NCBI GenBank assembly: GCA_017629455.1 | Contig: JAGBXE010000015.1 | Location: 1-25,294 of the forward strand | DNA: 25,294 nt | DNA from: Kiritimatiellia bacterium | GTDB lineage: Bacteria; Verrucomicrobiota; Kiritimatiellia; RFP12; UBA1067 | Direction: 5' to 3' | Shown: in pieces, positions 14,455 to 22,710 of the stretch | Numbering within the stretch: the first letter of the stretch is position 1 | Layout of the letters: each line of letters begins with the position of its first letter | Notes under the pieces: generated by a model | What the model saw: only the letters and a program-made list of their open reading frames with translations | Databases searched by the model: none | Told to the model about the DNA's origin: nothing | Position numbers and translations under genes: made by a program

Positions 14455-15771
14455 ATGGATAGACGCGAATTTATTATGGCAGCAAGCGCCCTTGGCGCCC
14501 TTCCGCTTGGCGCAACCGGCGATAAGAAAAATCCTAGCACAGCTACTTCCTCGGCCTTAAACGTATATGAACCGCTAGTAGCGGCAGCTTCTGAAAACTC
14601 TGCAACAGTTTCGTGGGCGACAGATTCATTGGCAACGGGGTTTGTTGAAGTTGGCGAAAAGCCCGATCTTAGCGATGCTAAAATCTTTAAGTCCGGTAGC
14701 CTTCCCATTGCTGGGCTTGATAAACTATCGCTGATGGCAAGCCTCACAGGGCTTAAAGGATCGACAAAATATTTCCTACGCACGGTAACTCAGGAAATAA
14801 TCTCACAAAACAATCCGCACGCTGCCAGGATTAAAACTGGCCGTCGCATTGTAGGCCCCGTCCGTTCGTTTACAACGCCAGGCGCAAATTCCGAATCACG
14901 CTTTGCAGTTATCAACGATACCCACATGAGTTGGGATTCATTCGAATTTACAACAAAGACATTGCGCGCCTTACGCCCGCCGACAATCATCTGGAATGGC
15001 GACGCGCTTAATTGCACCGAAGAAAAATCAACTGCGGTTTCAGCTTTTCTTAAGCCGCAAATTTCAGCTGCCGATTTCGCTGATGGCGCCACGTTCCAAT
15101 TCGTTCCTGGCAACCATGAATACAACGGCGCATTTGCTAGGCACCTCGATGAAGTAATGCCCTCTCACACAAGTAGTGAAAAGGCACCAAAATTCGCAGA
15201 CCTGAAATGGAACTTCGCTGTACGCCAAGGCGATATCGCGCTTATCGGTATGGATACTGGCGAAGGGCTTCATGACGACGACAAGAGGCTTTGTGGGCTT
15301 GGAATGTTCTCCGAATATAGGAAGCTTCAGGCTGAGTGGCTTGAAGACGCCCTTAACCGCCCCGAAATCGCCTCGGCGCCACACGCCGTAATGTTCTGCC
15401 ACATTCCGCTTTTCAATTCCGGCCCGAATCCAAACGGATGCGAAAAGCCCCTTACACGCGGCTGTGCATCATGGATTCGTGAATGTCAGGAATTGTGGGG
15501 GCCTATACTCGACAAGCACAAAGTCCGCCTTGTCGTTTGCGGCCACGAACATCTTCATCGCTGGGATGAAAACATTCCTGGATATAACTGGAGCCAAGTA
15601 TTAGGCGGAGGCCCAGAACTCGGCTATGGCGCAGGATTCGTTCCTGATGCGCGCTACTGCCCAACGGTGATAGCAGCTGAAGTTATCGACGGAAAACTTA
15701 AAGTAACCGTCCACGATGCGTGGCGCCAAAAGATTCTTTCTGAGCGCACGTTTGCCGCGCGCAATATCTAA
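14455..15771 (+). CDS. Tat-exported calcineurin-like metallophosphoesterase with Fn3-type N-domain
   Basis: The 438-aa protein begins MDRREFIMAASALGALPLGA, a twin-arginine signal, so it should be exported folded. Residues about 35-140 look like the fibronectin-III-type N-domain of purple acid phosphatases (NSATVSWATDS, VRSFTTPG). The catalytic dimetal domain follows with D155 and H157 (INDTHM), D183 (WNGDALN), N220-H221 (PGNHEY), H316 (CHIPLF) and H364-x-H366 (CGHEHLHRW). A phosphatase or phosphodiesterase in the periplasm or cell surface is predicted, and the substrate is unknown. AGGAG (14445-14449) is a good ribosome binding site. The gene may have its own promoter because it follows a 61-bp gap with a dyad. 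It converges on gnd through a palindromic terminator. Confidence 0.92.
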   Translation: MDRREFIMAASALGALPLGATGDKKNPSTATSSALNVYEPLVAAASENSATVSWATDSLATGFVEVGEKPDLSDAKIFKSGSLPIAGLDKLSLMASLTGLKGSTKYFLRTVTQEIISQNNPHAARIKTGRRIVGPVRSFTTPGANSESRFAVINDTHMSWDSFEFTTKTLRALRPPTIIWNGDALNCTEEKSTAVSAFLKPQISAADFADGATFQFVPGNHEYNGAFARHLDEVMPSHTSSEKAPKFADLKWNFAVRQGDIALIGMDTGEGLHDDDKRLCGLGMFSEYRKLQAEWLEDALNRPEIASAPHAVMFCHIPLFNSGPNPNGCEKPLTRGCASWIRECQELWGPILDKHKVRLVVCGHEHLHRWDENIPGYNWSQVLGGGPELGYGAGFVPDARYCPTVIAAEVIDGKLKVTVHDAWRQKILSERTFAARNI

Positions 15772-15793
15772 ACGAAATAACTAAAGATAAATT

Positions 15794-15821
15794 AAGGGCA
15801 CCTCTTCGAAGAGGTGCCCTT
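15794..15821. terminator. 28-bp perfect palindrome, likely bidirectional terminator
   Basis: AAGGGCACCTCTTC (15794-15807) is followed directly by its reverse complement GAAGAGGTGCCCTT (15808-15821). As RNA it forms a 12-bp stem with a TCGA loop. It lies in the 77-bp gap between the convergent phosphoesterase and gnd genes. On the minus strand it is followed by a T-rich stretch (TTAATTTATCTTT), so it best fits an intrinsic terminator for gnd and can serve both directions. Confidence 0.88.
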
Positions 15822-15848
15822 CGCATTTAATCGACTTTGGACAATGCC

Positions 15849-17300
15849 TTAGGCATTGTAAGTCGCAGCCGACGTAGAGCCGCCATGACCAGTCCAGTTC
15901 GTGTGGAAGAACTGACCACGCGGTGCGTCGAGCCTTTCATACGTATGCGCGCCGAAGTAGTCGCGCTGCGCCTGAAGAAGGTTCGCCGGCAAACGCTCTG
16001 TCGTATATCCATCGAAATAAGAAAGCGCCGACGTCATCGTAGGAGCGGGAACACCATACTCTAACGCAGCAGATGCAACCTTACGCCACGCCGGGACGAG
16101 CTTCTCGACAGTAGCCTTGAAATATGGATCAAGAAGAAGGTTGGTGAGCGCAGGATTGTTGTCGTACGCTTCCTTTATCTTGCCAAGGAAGACGGAACGG
16201 ATAATGCAGCCGCCGCGCCACATAAGCGCGATGCCGCCGTAGTTGAGGTTCCACCCGTACGTCTTCGCCGCGGTGCGCATAAGCGTGTAACCCTGCGCAT
16301 ACGAAACGATCTTCGAAGCATAAAGAGCCTGACGGATCGCTTCGACAAATTCGGCCTTGTCGCCCTTAAATTCGCCAATCTTGCGGCCGTACACCTTAGC
16401 AGCTTCGACGCGGTCGGCCTTCATAGCGGAAAGGCAGCGTGCAAAGACAGCCTCGCCGATAAGCGTGAGCGGAACGCCTTCGTCAAGCGCGGCAATGCCT
16501 GTCCACTTGCCCGTACCCTTCTGACCGGCAGTATCGAGAATCTTCTCAACGATTGCAGTACCGTCTTCATCCTTGTACGCAAGGATATCGCGAGTAATTT
16601 CAATAAGGTAGCTATCAAGTTCGGTCGTGTTCCACGCCTTGAAAACTTCGTGCATCTCATCGTCAGACATGCCGAGCAGATCGCGCATAAGCTGGTAGCT
16701 TTCGCAAATAAGCTGCATATCACCGTATTCAATGCCGTTGTGAACCATCTTAACGAAATGACCTGCGCCATTTTCGCCGACCCAATCACAGCAAGGCGCA
16801 CCGTCGGCAACCTTTGCGCAAATGGCCTGGAAAATAGGCTTAACGAGCGGCCATGCCTCAGGGGAGCCGCCCGGCATAAGCGACGGGCCCTTAAGCGCGC
16901 CTTCCTCACCGCCGGAGACGCCCGTTCCGATATAGAGAAGACCCTTCGACTCTACGTACTTGGTGCGACGGATCGTGTCGGGGAAGTGGCTGTTGCCGCC
17001 ATCGATGATGACATCGCCAGGCTCGAGAACCTTTAAGAGCTCTTCAATCATGCCGTCAACGGCAGCGCCAGCCTTGACCATGCAAAACACCTTGCGGGGC
17101 TTCTCAAGGTTATCGACGAGCTCTTGAATGCTGCGGCAGCCGATTATGTTTTTGCCTTTTGCGCGGCCGTTTACAAATGCATCAACCTTTTCAACCGTGC
17201 GGTTGTAGCACGCCACCGTGAAGCCTTTCGACTCCATGTTCATGATGAGGTTCTCGCCCATCACAGCGAGACCGATAAGACCGATATCGGCTTTCTTCAT
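15849..17300 (-). CDS. gnd: 6-phosphogluconate dehydrogenase (decarboxylating)
   Basis: This enzyme oxidises 6-phosphogluconate to ribulose 5-phosphate, CO2 and NAD(P)H in the oxidative pentose phosphate pathway, as a cytoplasmic homodimer. The 483 aa fit the long (E. coli-like, 468 aa) class. The Rossmann domain has IGLIGLAVMGENL and CYNRT. The catalytic region has GVSGGEEGALKGPSLMPGG and HFVKMVHNGIEYGDMQ with K184 and E191. The C-terminal tail has APRGQFFHTNWTGHGG. AAGGAG precedes the ATG at 17300 with normal spacing. It is monocistronic between its own extended -10 promoter and the 15794-15821 terminator. With no zwf in the window, its partner enzymes must be encoded elsewhere. Confidence 0.97.
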   Translation of the reverse strand: MKKADIGLIGLAVMGENLIMNMESKGFTVACYNRTVEKVDAFVNGRAKGKNIIGCRSIQELVDNLEKPRKVFCMVKAGAAVDGMIEELLKVLEPGDVIIDGGNSHFPDTIRRTKYVESKGLLYIGTGVSGGEEGALKGPSLMPGGSPEAWPLVKPIFQAICAKVADGAPCCDWVGENGAGHFVKMVHNGIEYGDMQLICESYQLMRDLLGMSDDEMHEVFKAWNTTELDSYLIEITRDILAYKDEDGTAIVEKILDTAGQKGTGKWTGIAALDEGVPLTLIGEAVFARCLSAMKADRVEAAKVYGRKIGEFKGDKAEFVEAIRQALYASKIVSYAQGYTLMRTAAKTYGWNLNYGGIALMWRGGCIIRSVFLGKIKEAYDNNPALTNLLLDPYFKATVEKLVPAWRKVASAALEYGVPAPTMTSALSYFDGYTTERLPANLLQAQRDYFGAHTYERLDAPRGQFFHTNWTGHGGSTSAATYNA

Positions 17301-17363
17301 TTTACTTTCTCCTTAGACGGTTTGTTTCTGCGCCCACGGCAGCTTTGGTTAAAAAACAAATGC

Positions 17364-17372
17364 ATTATACCA
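17364..17372 (-). promoter_or_regulatory. Extended -10 promoter of gnd
   Basis: On the minus strand, TGGTATAAT runs 17372 to 17364, within the same TTTTGGTATAAT context found ahead of asd. Predicted transcription starts near 17357, leaving about 57 nt of leader with a good ribosome binding site. The -35 (TGAAAT at 17 bp) is poor. It is back-to-back with the esterase promoter, and the upstream elements overlap. Confidence 0.7.
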
Positions 17373-17375
17373 AAA

Positions 17376-17404
17376 TTGCAGGCGCTATTTCATTTTGATA
17401 TACT
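17376..17404 (+). promoter_or_regulatory. Promoter of the secreted esterase, likely leaderless
   Basis: TTGCAG (17376-17381) is followed after 17 bp by TATACT (17399-17404), itself preceded by TGA, an extended -10. The ATG of the esterase is at 17412, seven bases after the hexamer, so the transcript should begin at or next to the start codon. There is no Shine-Dalgarno. Confidence 0.6.
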
Positions 17405-17411
17405 TCTTACC

Positions 17412-18200
17412 ATGAAAAAAATTATACTTACTGCCATGTGCTTATGCGCTTTGGCATCTCTAGCAACTGCTTCTGAAAAGCCTGCAGAAACTGCGGCCGA
17501 CTGGACAACGCCTAAAGTCTTTACTGGCTCTAACGGCACAAATTTCCTATACCGCTGGGCGGCGCCATCTTCCGTCGAGCCCGGGAAGAAATACCCGCTT
17601 GTCATACTTTTCCACGGTGCGGGCGAGCGCGGCACCAACAACGTTGCGCAGTTGAAATGGGGAGCGACAGAAATTCTCTCGTACATGAAGAAAAACAATA
17701 TCGAGGGCTATTTCATCGCAGGCCAAGTTCCATACGCTCAGCAATGGGTCAATACGCCATGGGGCGCATATAGCCACAGGATGCCCAGCAAGCCCTCATT
17801 ATCAATGTCTCTTCTTCTGGAGCTGGCCGATAAAGTTGTAGCCGAACATCAGATAGACAAGGACCGCATCTACGCTACGGGCATCTCTATGGGCGGATAC
17901 GGCACATGGGATGCAATTCAGCGCCGCCCCGATTTCTTTGCAGCCGCCATGCCTGTTTGCGGCGGCGGCGACAAGCTTCTAGCATGGAAGTTACGCGATA
18001 TCCCCATTTGGACATGGCACGGCGACAAGGATACGGTAGTTCCCTTCTCGCGCTCGCGCGATATGGTCTCGGCGCTATGGGCTGTCGATGGCAAAATCCG
18101 CTATACCGAAGTTCCTGACTGCGGCCACGGTTCTTGGCTTCATGCCTACGCCTGCGAAGAGGCGCTCAAGTGGCTCTTCAGCCAAAAGCGCAAAAATTAA
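17412..18200 (+). CDS. Secreted alpha/beta-hydrolase esterase (LpqC/CE1-like)
   Basis: The 262-aa protein starts MKKIILTAMCLCALASLATA, a Sec signal peptide with cleavage near residue 20. The frame is open further upstream into gnd, but only the ATG at 17412 gives the signal peptide and it matches the promoter position. The alpha/beta-hydrolase core shows the oxyanion-side HGAGERG, the nucleophile elbow GISMGG with S159, HGDKDTVVP with D207, and CGHGSW with H239. This type includes feruloyl/acetyl-xylan esterases and polyhydroxybutyrate-depolymerase-like proteins acting on ester-decorated polysaccharides, so a periplasmic or extracellular carbohydrate esterase is likely. It is followed after 31 bp by the metallo-hydrolase gene. 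Confidence 0.9.
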   Translation: MKKIILTAMCLCALASLATASEKPAETAADWTTPKVFTGSNGTNFLYRWAAPSSVEPGKKYPLVILFHGAGERGTNNVAQLKWGATEILSYMKKNNIEGYFIAGQVPYAQQWVNTPWGAYSHRMPSKPSLSMSLLLELADKVVAEHQIDKDRIYATGISMGGYGTWDAIQRRPDFFAAAMPVCGGGDKLLAWKLRDIPIWTWHGDKDTVVPFSRSRDMVSALWAVDGKIRYTEVPDCGHGSWLHAYACEEALKWLFSQKRKN

Positions 18201-18231
18201 TACACTTTATTTCACCTAAGGATGCTCCGCT

Positions 18232-19503
18232 GTGACTAGACGCGAATTCTCGTTCTCTGCACTGGCTACTGCAGCTTGCTCTGCACCGTTTATCCGGTCA
18301 CTTTCTGCAGCCGATACAACGTTTACGGCAGGAACGAAATGGCCTGGTTGGGAAAAGGGGCATTTCCAGATACACACCATCCATACTGGCGTAGGCGAAT
18401 CGCAGTTTTTAATCTTCCCCGATAGCACAACAATGCTTATCGACTGCGGAGATTTCGACACATCGGTAAACCCCACGAGGCTTAACCCCATGCCCGACTC
18501 ATCGCGTAAGGCGGGCGAATGGATCGCGCGTTACGTGCTGAGGACAAACCCCAACCATGATGTAGTCGACTACATGCACACGAGCCACTATCATCGCGAC
18601 CATACAGGCTCAATGCGTGAGGGGTGGGCGCCTTCAGGGTGGGCGCTGGCAATGAAATTCTTGCACTTTAACCGCGCCGTCGACAGGGCATGGCCCACGT
18701 TCGACGATCCTGTGCGGCCATCAGACACGCCCGACCATATAATTGATCTTTTAAAGTACGTCTACTCAGAGCTTGCCCGTCGTGATGGAACAGTGATTGA
18801 ACGCTTTAGGCTTGGAGCAACCGACCAGTTTGTTCCTATGCGCAATAGCTCCATGGCAAGCGATTTCTCCGTGCGCAACATCTGCGCTAATGGTCGCATT
18901 GCATACCCCGATGGAACAGTGCGCGACCTCCTGCGCAGAAATGGCAAATTTTCTGTCAGCACTGCCAATTGGCTTGAAAATGAAATGAGTTGCGGCTCAG
19001 TCTTTTCCTATGGCCCATTCCGCTACTTCACTGCGGGCGATTTCTCTTGCCGCGTCGATTTTGAAGGCGGCGTAGCATACTACCCCGAAGTCGACCTTGG
19101 CCGCGCTTCAGGCCCGGTAAACGTCGCAAAGATGAACCATCATGCCTGCTACGCAATGCCGAGCGAAATCGTGCGCGATCTTCGTGCGCAAGTGTGGACT
19201 GGCTGCGTGTGGAATACTGTTCACCTCTCCGATGACGCAATGAACAACCTTGCCGACCGCAACTTATATCCCGGCAAACGCGTAATTTGCCCAGGCATGG
19301 TCGCAGAGAAGGTACGCTCCAAGGCTAAGGCTGCCGGCCGCGCATGGATAAACGATGTTCCAGAAAGCGTCTTTAGCGGCGCACACGTTGTTGTTGACGT
19401 GCCGCCTGGCGGCGAAACGTACAGCGTATCATTCATTGACGCGCGCGATGAATCTATGCGCATTAATGAAGTAATGCATTTCAGAACTGCAGACCGAGCC
19501 TAA
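18232..19503 (+). CDS. Tat-exported metallo-beta-lactamase-fold hydrolase (ComEC/Rec2-like)
   Basis: The 423-aa protein begins at a GTG codon with TAAGGA (18217-18222) nine bases upstream. The N-terminus TRREFSFSALATAACSAPF is a twin-arginine signal. The metallo-beta-lactamase fold is marked by FPDSTTMLIDCGD, by H119-Y-H121-R-D123-H124 for two metals, by D270 in FTAGDF, and by H303/H304 in MNHHACY. The extracytoplasmic location and the fold's relation to ComEC-type C-terminal domains suggest hydrolysis of a phosphodiester or similar bond, but the substrate is unknown. Its neighbours are a secreted esterase before and a giant secreted beta-helix protein 17 bp after, so it may belong to a polysaccharide-processing set. 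Confidence 0.9.
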   Translation: MTRREFSFSALATAACSAPFIRSLSAADTTFTAGTKWPGWEKGHFQIHTIHTGVGESQFLIFPDSTTMLIDCGDFDTSVNPTRLNPMPDSSRKAGEWIARYVLRTNPNHDVVDYMHTSHYHRDHTGSMREGWAPSGWALAMKFLHFNRAVDRAWPTFDDPVRPSDTPDHIIDLLKYVYSELARRDGTVIERFRLGATDQFVPMRNSSMASDFSVRNICANGRIAYPDGTVRDLLRRNGKFSVSTANWLENEMSCGSVFSYGPFRYFTAGDFSCRVDFEGGVAYYPEVDLGRASGPVNVAKMNHHACYAMPSEIVRDLRAQVWTGCVWNTVHLSDDAMNNLADRNLYPGKRVICPGMVAEKVRSKAKAAGRAWINDVPESVFSGAHVVVDVPPGGETYSVSFIDARDESMRINEVMHFRTADRA

Positions 19504-19520
19504 GCCCTGCCCTAAAATTT

Positions 19521-22500
19521 ATGAAAATGAAATCAGCCCTTTACGCGGTTATTGCCGCTTTTCTTCCTGTCGTTGCAACTGCAGACAACAACCTTTCCGT
19601 AGTCAGTGCGTCTGAATTTTTTGCAAGCCGCCCTTCCGAGGCAACGTCGCATCTCGAAAAGACGGCAGCCCTTCAAGCGGCTTTTGACAGTGTTGCAAAC
19701 ACCGTTGTAATTGACCACATTCCCGGAGGCTGGAACGTTGGGCCTCTCACCATTCGGCTCAGCAACAAAGAGATAATCCTAAAAAATGGCATTAAGCTTA
19801 CAGCTGACAATAAAGCCGCCCTGACGCACGAAACAGACTTTATCAAAATATATGCCGTATCCAATGTAACTTTTCGCACGGAAGGCGCCTCTGAGATATC
19901 TGCCGGCAAAATGTGCCGTCATGCATTCAACGCCGAGAAATGTTCAAACATAAAAATCCTGAATTTGAAGATAACAGGCGGCGGGTTTGATGCGCTTCAC
20001 TTTTCATCAATCGTGAACCTTCATATTGAAAATGTCGTATCCGACGGTGCAACGGGAAATGGTATTTTCATTAACGGCGCAGATAGCGACGGCAACATAC
20101 TTAAGTCACGCTATCAAATAATAAAGTCGTCTTTCCGCGGGCAAATGAGGCCCGTTCGCATTGAAAATATGACGCCGTCAGCTTCTATATTCAAATTTTC
20201 TGAATGCATATTCGATGCACGCGATGTCGAAGCGGCCGCCGTCTCAATGGCCATGACATGTTCACTCGAACCATTTGGCGGGTTTGACTTTGGAAGCTCA
20301 AGGGCGCTCGTTAATAGGGGCCTAGCATGGGATTTTACTGGAGGTCCTGGGGCAGGGCTTCAAAAAATGGGTAGCGGTTGGCTTTACGAAGAGCATCCAA
20401 ACTATTCACGCTTACTTACCGGGTCGACGTTAACTAAAGAACGCCCCTACAACCCCGATGAAGCAGTTCCTCTTCCTGGCGAAGATTCCACAGTAAAACC
20501 GCTTGCGCCCTTCCCGTTCCCCGACAGGTTCAGTGCGTACGTCTGGCGCAACTGGGGCCTTGTTCCGAAAGCGCGCCTTGCCGCGGCAATAGGCGCAAGC
20601 GAAGCTGATGTAACAAAACTTGCTATGGAGATGGGTCTTGAAAGCGACCCTACTGTACTCCCCGATTGGAAAACTGCCGGCTACATCACAATCGTGCGGC
20701 GCAATTGGCATCTTTTAAACTACACTCAACTTTTAAAACTCCTAGGCTTCACGCGCCGCGAATTCCGTTCAATCTTATTTGAACACGATACGCTCTACAT
20801 AAAGCTCGGCAGAGAAAAACCTGCGTGCGGCCCGCTCCTTTGGACAATTGGAGACGCTGGCGAAACGGCTAAAAAAGCCGAAGCAAGAAAGAAGCTTGCT
20901 AAAATCTTGTCGGAAGAAGGAATCGACCCCAACGCAGATGAAGAGCCTCGCTTCTCGTTTAAAGAGCGTCTTTCGACACCTGCTGGAATAAATATTTCTG
21001 ATTCTACTCCCGGCAAATCTCCATTCGGTTTAAGAATGGTTATGTCGCCATTTGCCGATTACGGCGATCCGCTGATGGACCCAGAAATCGGATCTTACCC
21101 CGAAGGTCTTTTAGCGCGCTATCGCGAAGTTGGCGTTAATGCCGTTTGGCTTCACACTCCGCTTTATATGCTCACAACCGATCCCAAATATCCCGAATTT
21201 GGAGTAGGCTCTCAAGAGCGCATTAAAAATCTTCGCAAGCTAGTCGAGCGCGCGGCACGTTACGGCATCAAGATATTCTTCTATATGAACGAGCCAAGGT
21301 GCCGCCCTGATGATTTCTTCTCTGCCTCCCCAGAGCGCGCGGCTATGAAAGGCGTTTCAAATCAGCAAGGTTCTGCAATGTGCATTTCACATCAAGAATC
21401 GCGCAGGTGGCTTAAATCGGCAATGAAGCAACTCTTTTCAGTTGTTCCTAATTTAGGCGGCATCTTTACGATAACAGCTTCTGAAAACCTAACGACTTGC
21501 GCAGCACACGGAAGAAAAATCGAATGTTCAATGTGCCGCGACAGAGAAAGCGCCGACATTATCGCCGATGCAAATAGAATAATGGTCAAAGGAATGATTG
21601 AAGGCAATCCCGATGCTCAAGCCTTAATCTGGGATTGGCGTTGGGATCACTTCTCCCCTTCTCCTGACGAAAACGACTCTCCTATCCTGCGTCGCCTAAA
21701 GGGGCTTAAGAATATCCGCTTTATGACCCTTAGCGAAAGAAGTTTGCCAATTGAAAGAGCTGGCGTTAAATATATTGTAAATGAATACTCCACTACAGCC
21801 GCAGGTCCGGGCCCGCGTCCTAAAAAACTTTGGAGTCTTGCTAAATCGCTCGGGATTGGAACTGCCGCTAAAGTCCAGCCGTCACTTTCGTGGGAGTTTG
21901 CAGTAGCCCCCTACCTGCCAGCTATGGATATCACCGCCAAGCACGCGTGGAATCTTAAAAACGAAGGCATTGATGCAGTATTAATGTCGTGGTCGCTCGG
22001 TGGCGCGCCATCGCCCAATTTACGCGTGTTCGATGAAATTCGCTCTACAGATAAATCGTGGGAAGATTCACTTAATAGGATTGCCGCATCAACCTACGGC
22101 GAGAACGCGGTAAGCATCGCTCGTAGCGGGTGGAGCGCGTTCTCAAAAGGTCTAGTTGAATATCCATTTGAAATTAGGCTCATCCGCAACGCGCCTCACC
22201 ACTGGGGTCCGGCAAATCCCCTTTACCCAACACCGACAAAAATGGTTTCCACCATGACCGGCATTCCATATGATGCCGTTTACGATTGGCTAAATGGAAC
22301 GTACACGCCACAGCAGTATATTGAGCAGATGGACAAAGTCGCAGCTGGTTTTGAAGCTGGCTGCACAGAGTGGGAAAAGTTAAAGAGCATAGCCTGCGAA
22401 ACAGGAAAGCGCATTGCCGCAGAAGAACTCGTAATCTTCCGAGCCGAACAGCTTTCATTCGCTTCCTGCGCCGAACAAGTGCGCTTTATTCTCGCACGCG

Positions 22501-22694
22501 ACAGCTCTAATAAAAATGCAATGGTTGAATCGGCTAAACGGGAACTTAAAAATGCAAAAGCGTTTTTACCTCTCGTAAGAGCTGATTCTTCAATCGGTTT
22601 TGAAAGCTCAAACCACTACTTCTACATTCCGCGCGACGTTGTAGAAAAAATACTTTGCTGCCGAATGATAATTAACAGCAACGTTAAAAAGTAA
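19521..22694 (+). CDS. Large secreted protein: beta-helix region plus glycosidase-like TIM-barrel region
   Basis: I do not recognise a named family for this 1057-aa protein. Residues 1-21 are a Sec signal peptide (cleavage after ATA). Residues about 40-240 have the short repeating rungs of a right-handed beta-helix of pectate-lyase/polygalacturonase type (NIKILNLKITGGGFDALHF, NLHIENVVSDGATGNGIFI). Residues about 345-435 are a helical segment with YITIVRRNWHLLNYTQLLKLLGF. From about 500 a barrel-like region follows: PFGLRMVMSPF, YREVGVNAVWLHTP, YGIKIFFYMNEP, GGIFTITASEN with S654-E655-N656 as a candidate acid residue, paired cysteines CAAHG and CSMC, and WDWRWDHF. The C-terminal 200 residues are helical. 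A glycoside hydrolase acting on a uronate- or rhamnose-containing glycan is inference. There is no Shine-Dalgarno. Confidence 0.8.
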   Translation: MKMKSALYAVIAAFLPVVATADNNLSVVSASEFFASRPSEATSHLEKTAALQAAFDSVANTVVIDHIPGGWNVGPLTIRLSNKEIILKNGIKLTADNKAALTHETDFIKIYAVSNVTFRTEGASEISAGKMCRHAFNAEKCSNIKILNLKITGGGFDALHFSSIVNLHIENVVSDGATGNGIFINGADSDGNILKSRYQIIKSSFRGQMRPVRIENMTPSASIFKFSECIFDARDVEAAAVSMAMTCSLEPFGGFDFGSSRALVNRGLAWDFTGGPGAGLQKMGSGWLYEEHPNYSRLLTGSTLTKERPYNPDEAVPLPGEDSTVKPLAPFPFPDRFSAYVWRNWGLVPKARLAAAIGASEADVTKLAMEMGLESDPTVLPDWKTAGYITIVRRNWHLLNYTQLLKLLGFTRREFRSILFEHDTLYIKLGREKPACGPLLWTIGDAGETAKKAEARKKLAKILSEEGIDPNADEEPRFSFKERLSTPAGINISDSTPGKSPFGLRMVMSPFADYGDPLMDPEIGSYPEGLLARYREVGVNAVWLHTPLYMLTTDPKYPEFGVGSQERIKNLRKLVERAARYGIKIFFYMNEPRCRPDDFFSASPERAAMKGVSNQQGSAMCISHQESRRWLKSAMKQLFSVVPNLGGIFTITASENLTTCAAHGRKIECSMCRDRESADIIADANRIMVKGMIEGNPDAQALIWDWRWDHFSPSPDENDSPILRRLKGLKNIRFMTLSERSLPIERAGVKYIVNEYSTTAAGPGPRPKKLWSLAKSLGIGTAAKVQPSLSWEFAVAPYLPAMDITAKHAWNLKNEGIDAVLMSWSLGGAPSPNLRVFDEIRSTDKSWEDSLNRIAASTYGENAVSIARSGWSAFSKGLVEYPFEIRLIRNAPHHWGPANPLYPTPTKMVSTMTGIPYDAVYDWLNGTYTPQQYIEQMDKVAAGFEAGCTEWEKLKSIACETGKRIAAEELVIFRAEQLSFASCAEQVRFILARDSSNKNAMVESAKRELKNAKAFLPLVRADSSIGFESSNHYFYIPRDVVEKILCCRMIINSNVKK

Positions 22695-22710
22695 TACGTA
22701 AAAAAGTTTC

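Noticed and set aside
17124..17411. Longer esterase reading frame starting within gnd
   Set aside because: The extension is antisense to gnd and would bury the signal peptide; the promoter and signal peptide both support 17412.
18222..18239. Five-codon open frame (MLRCD) overlapping the GTG start of the metallo-hydrolase
   Set aside because: The Shine-Dalgarno is too close to this ATG to serve it and correctly spaced for the GTG; such mini-frames are common by chance.
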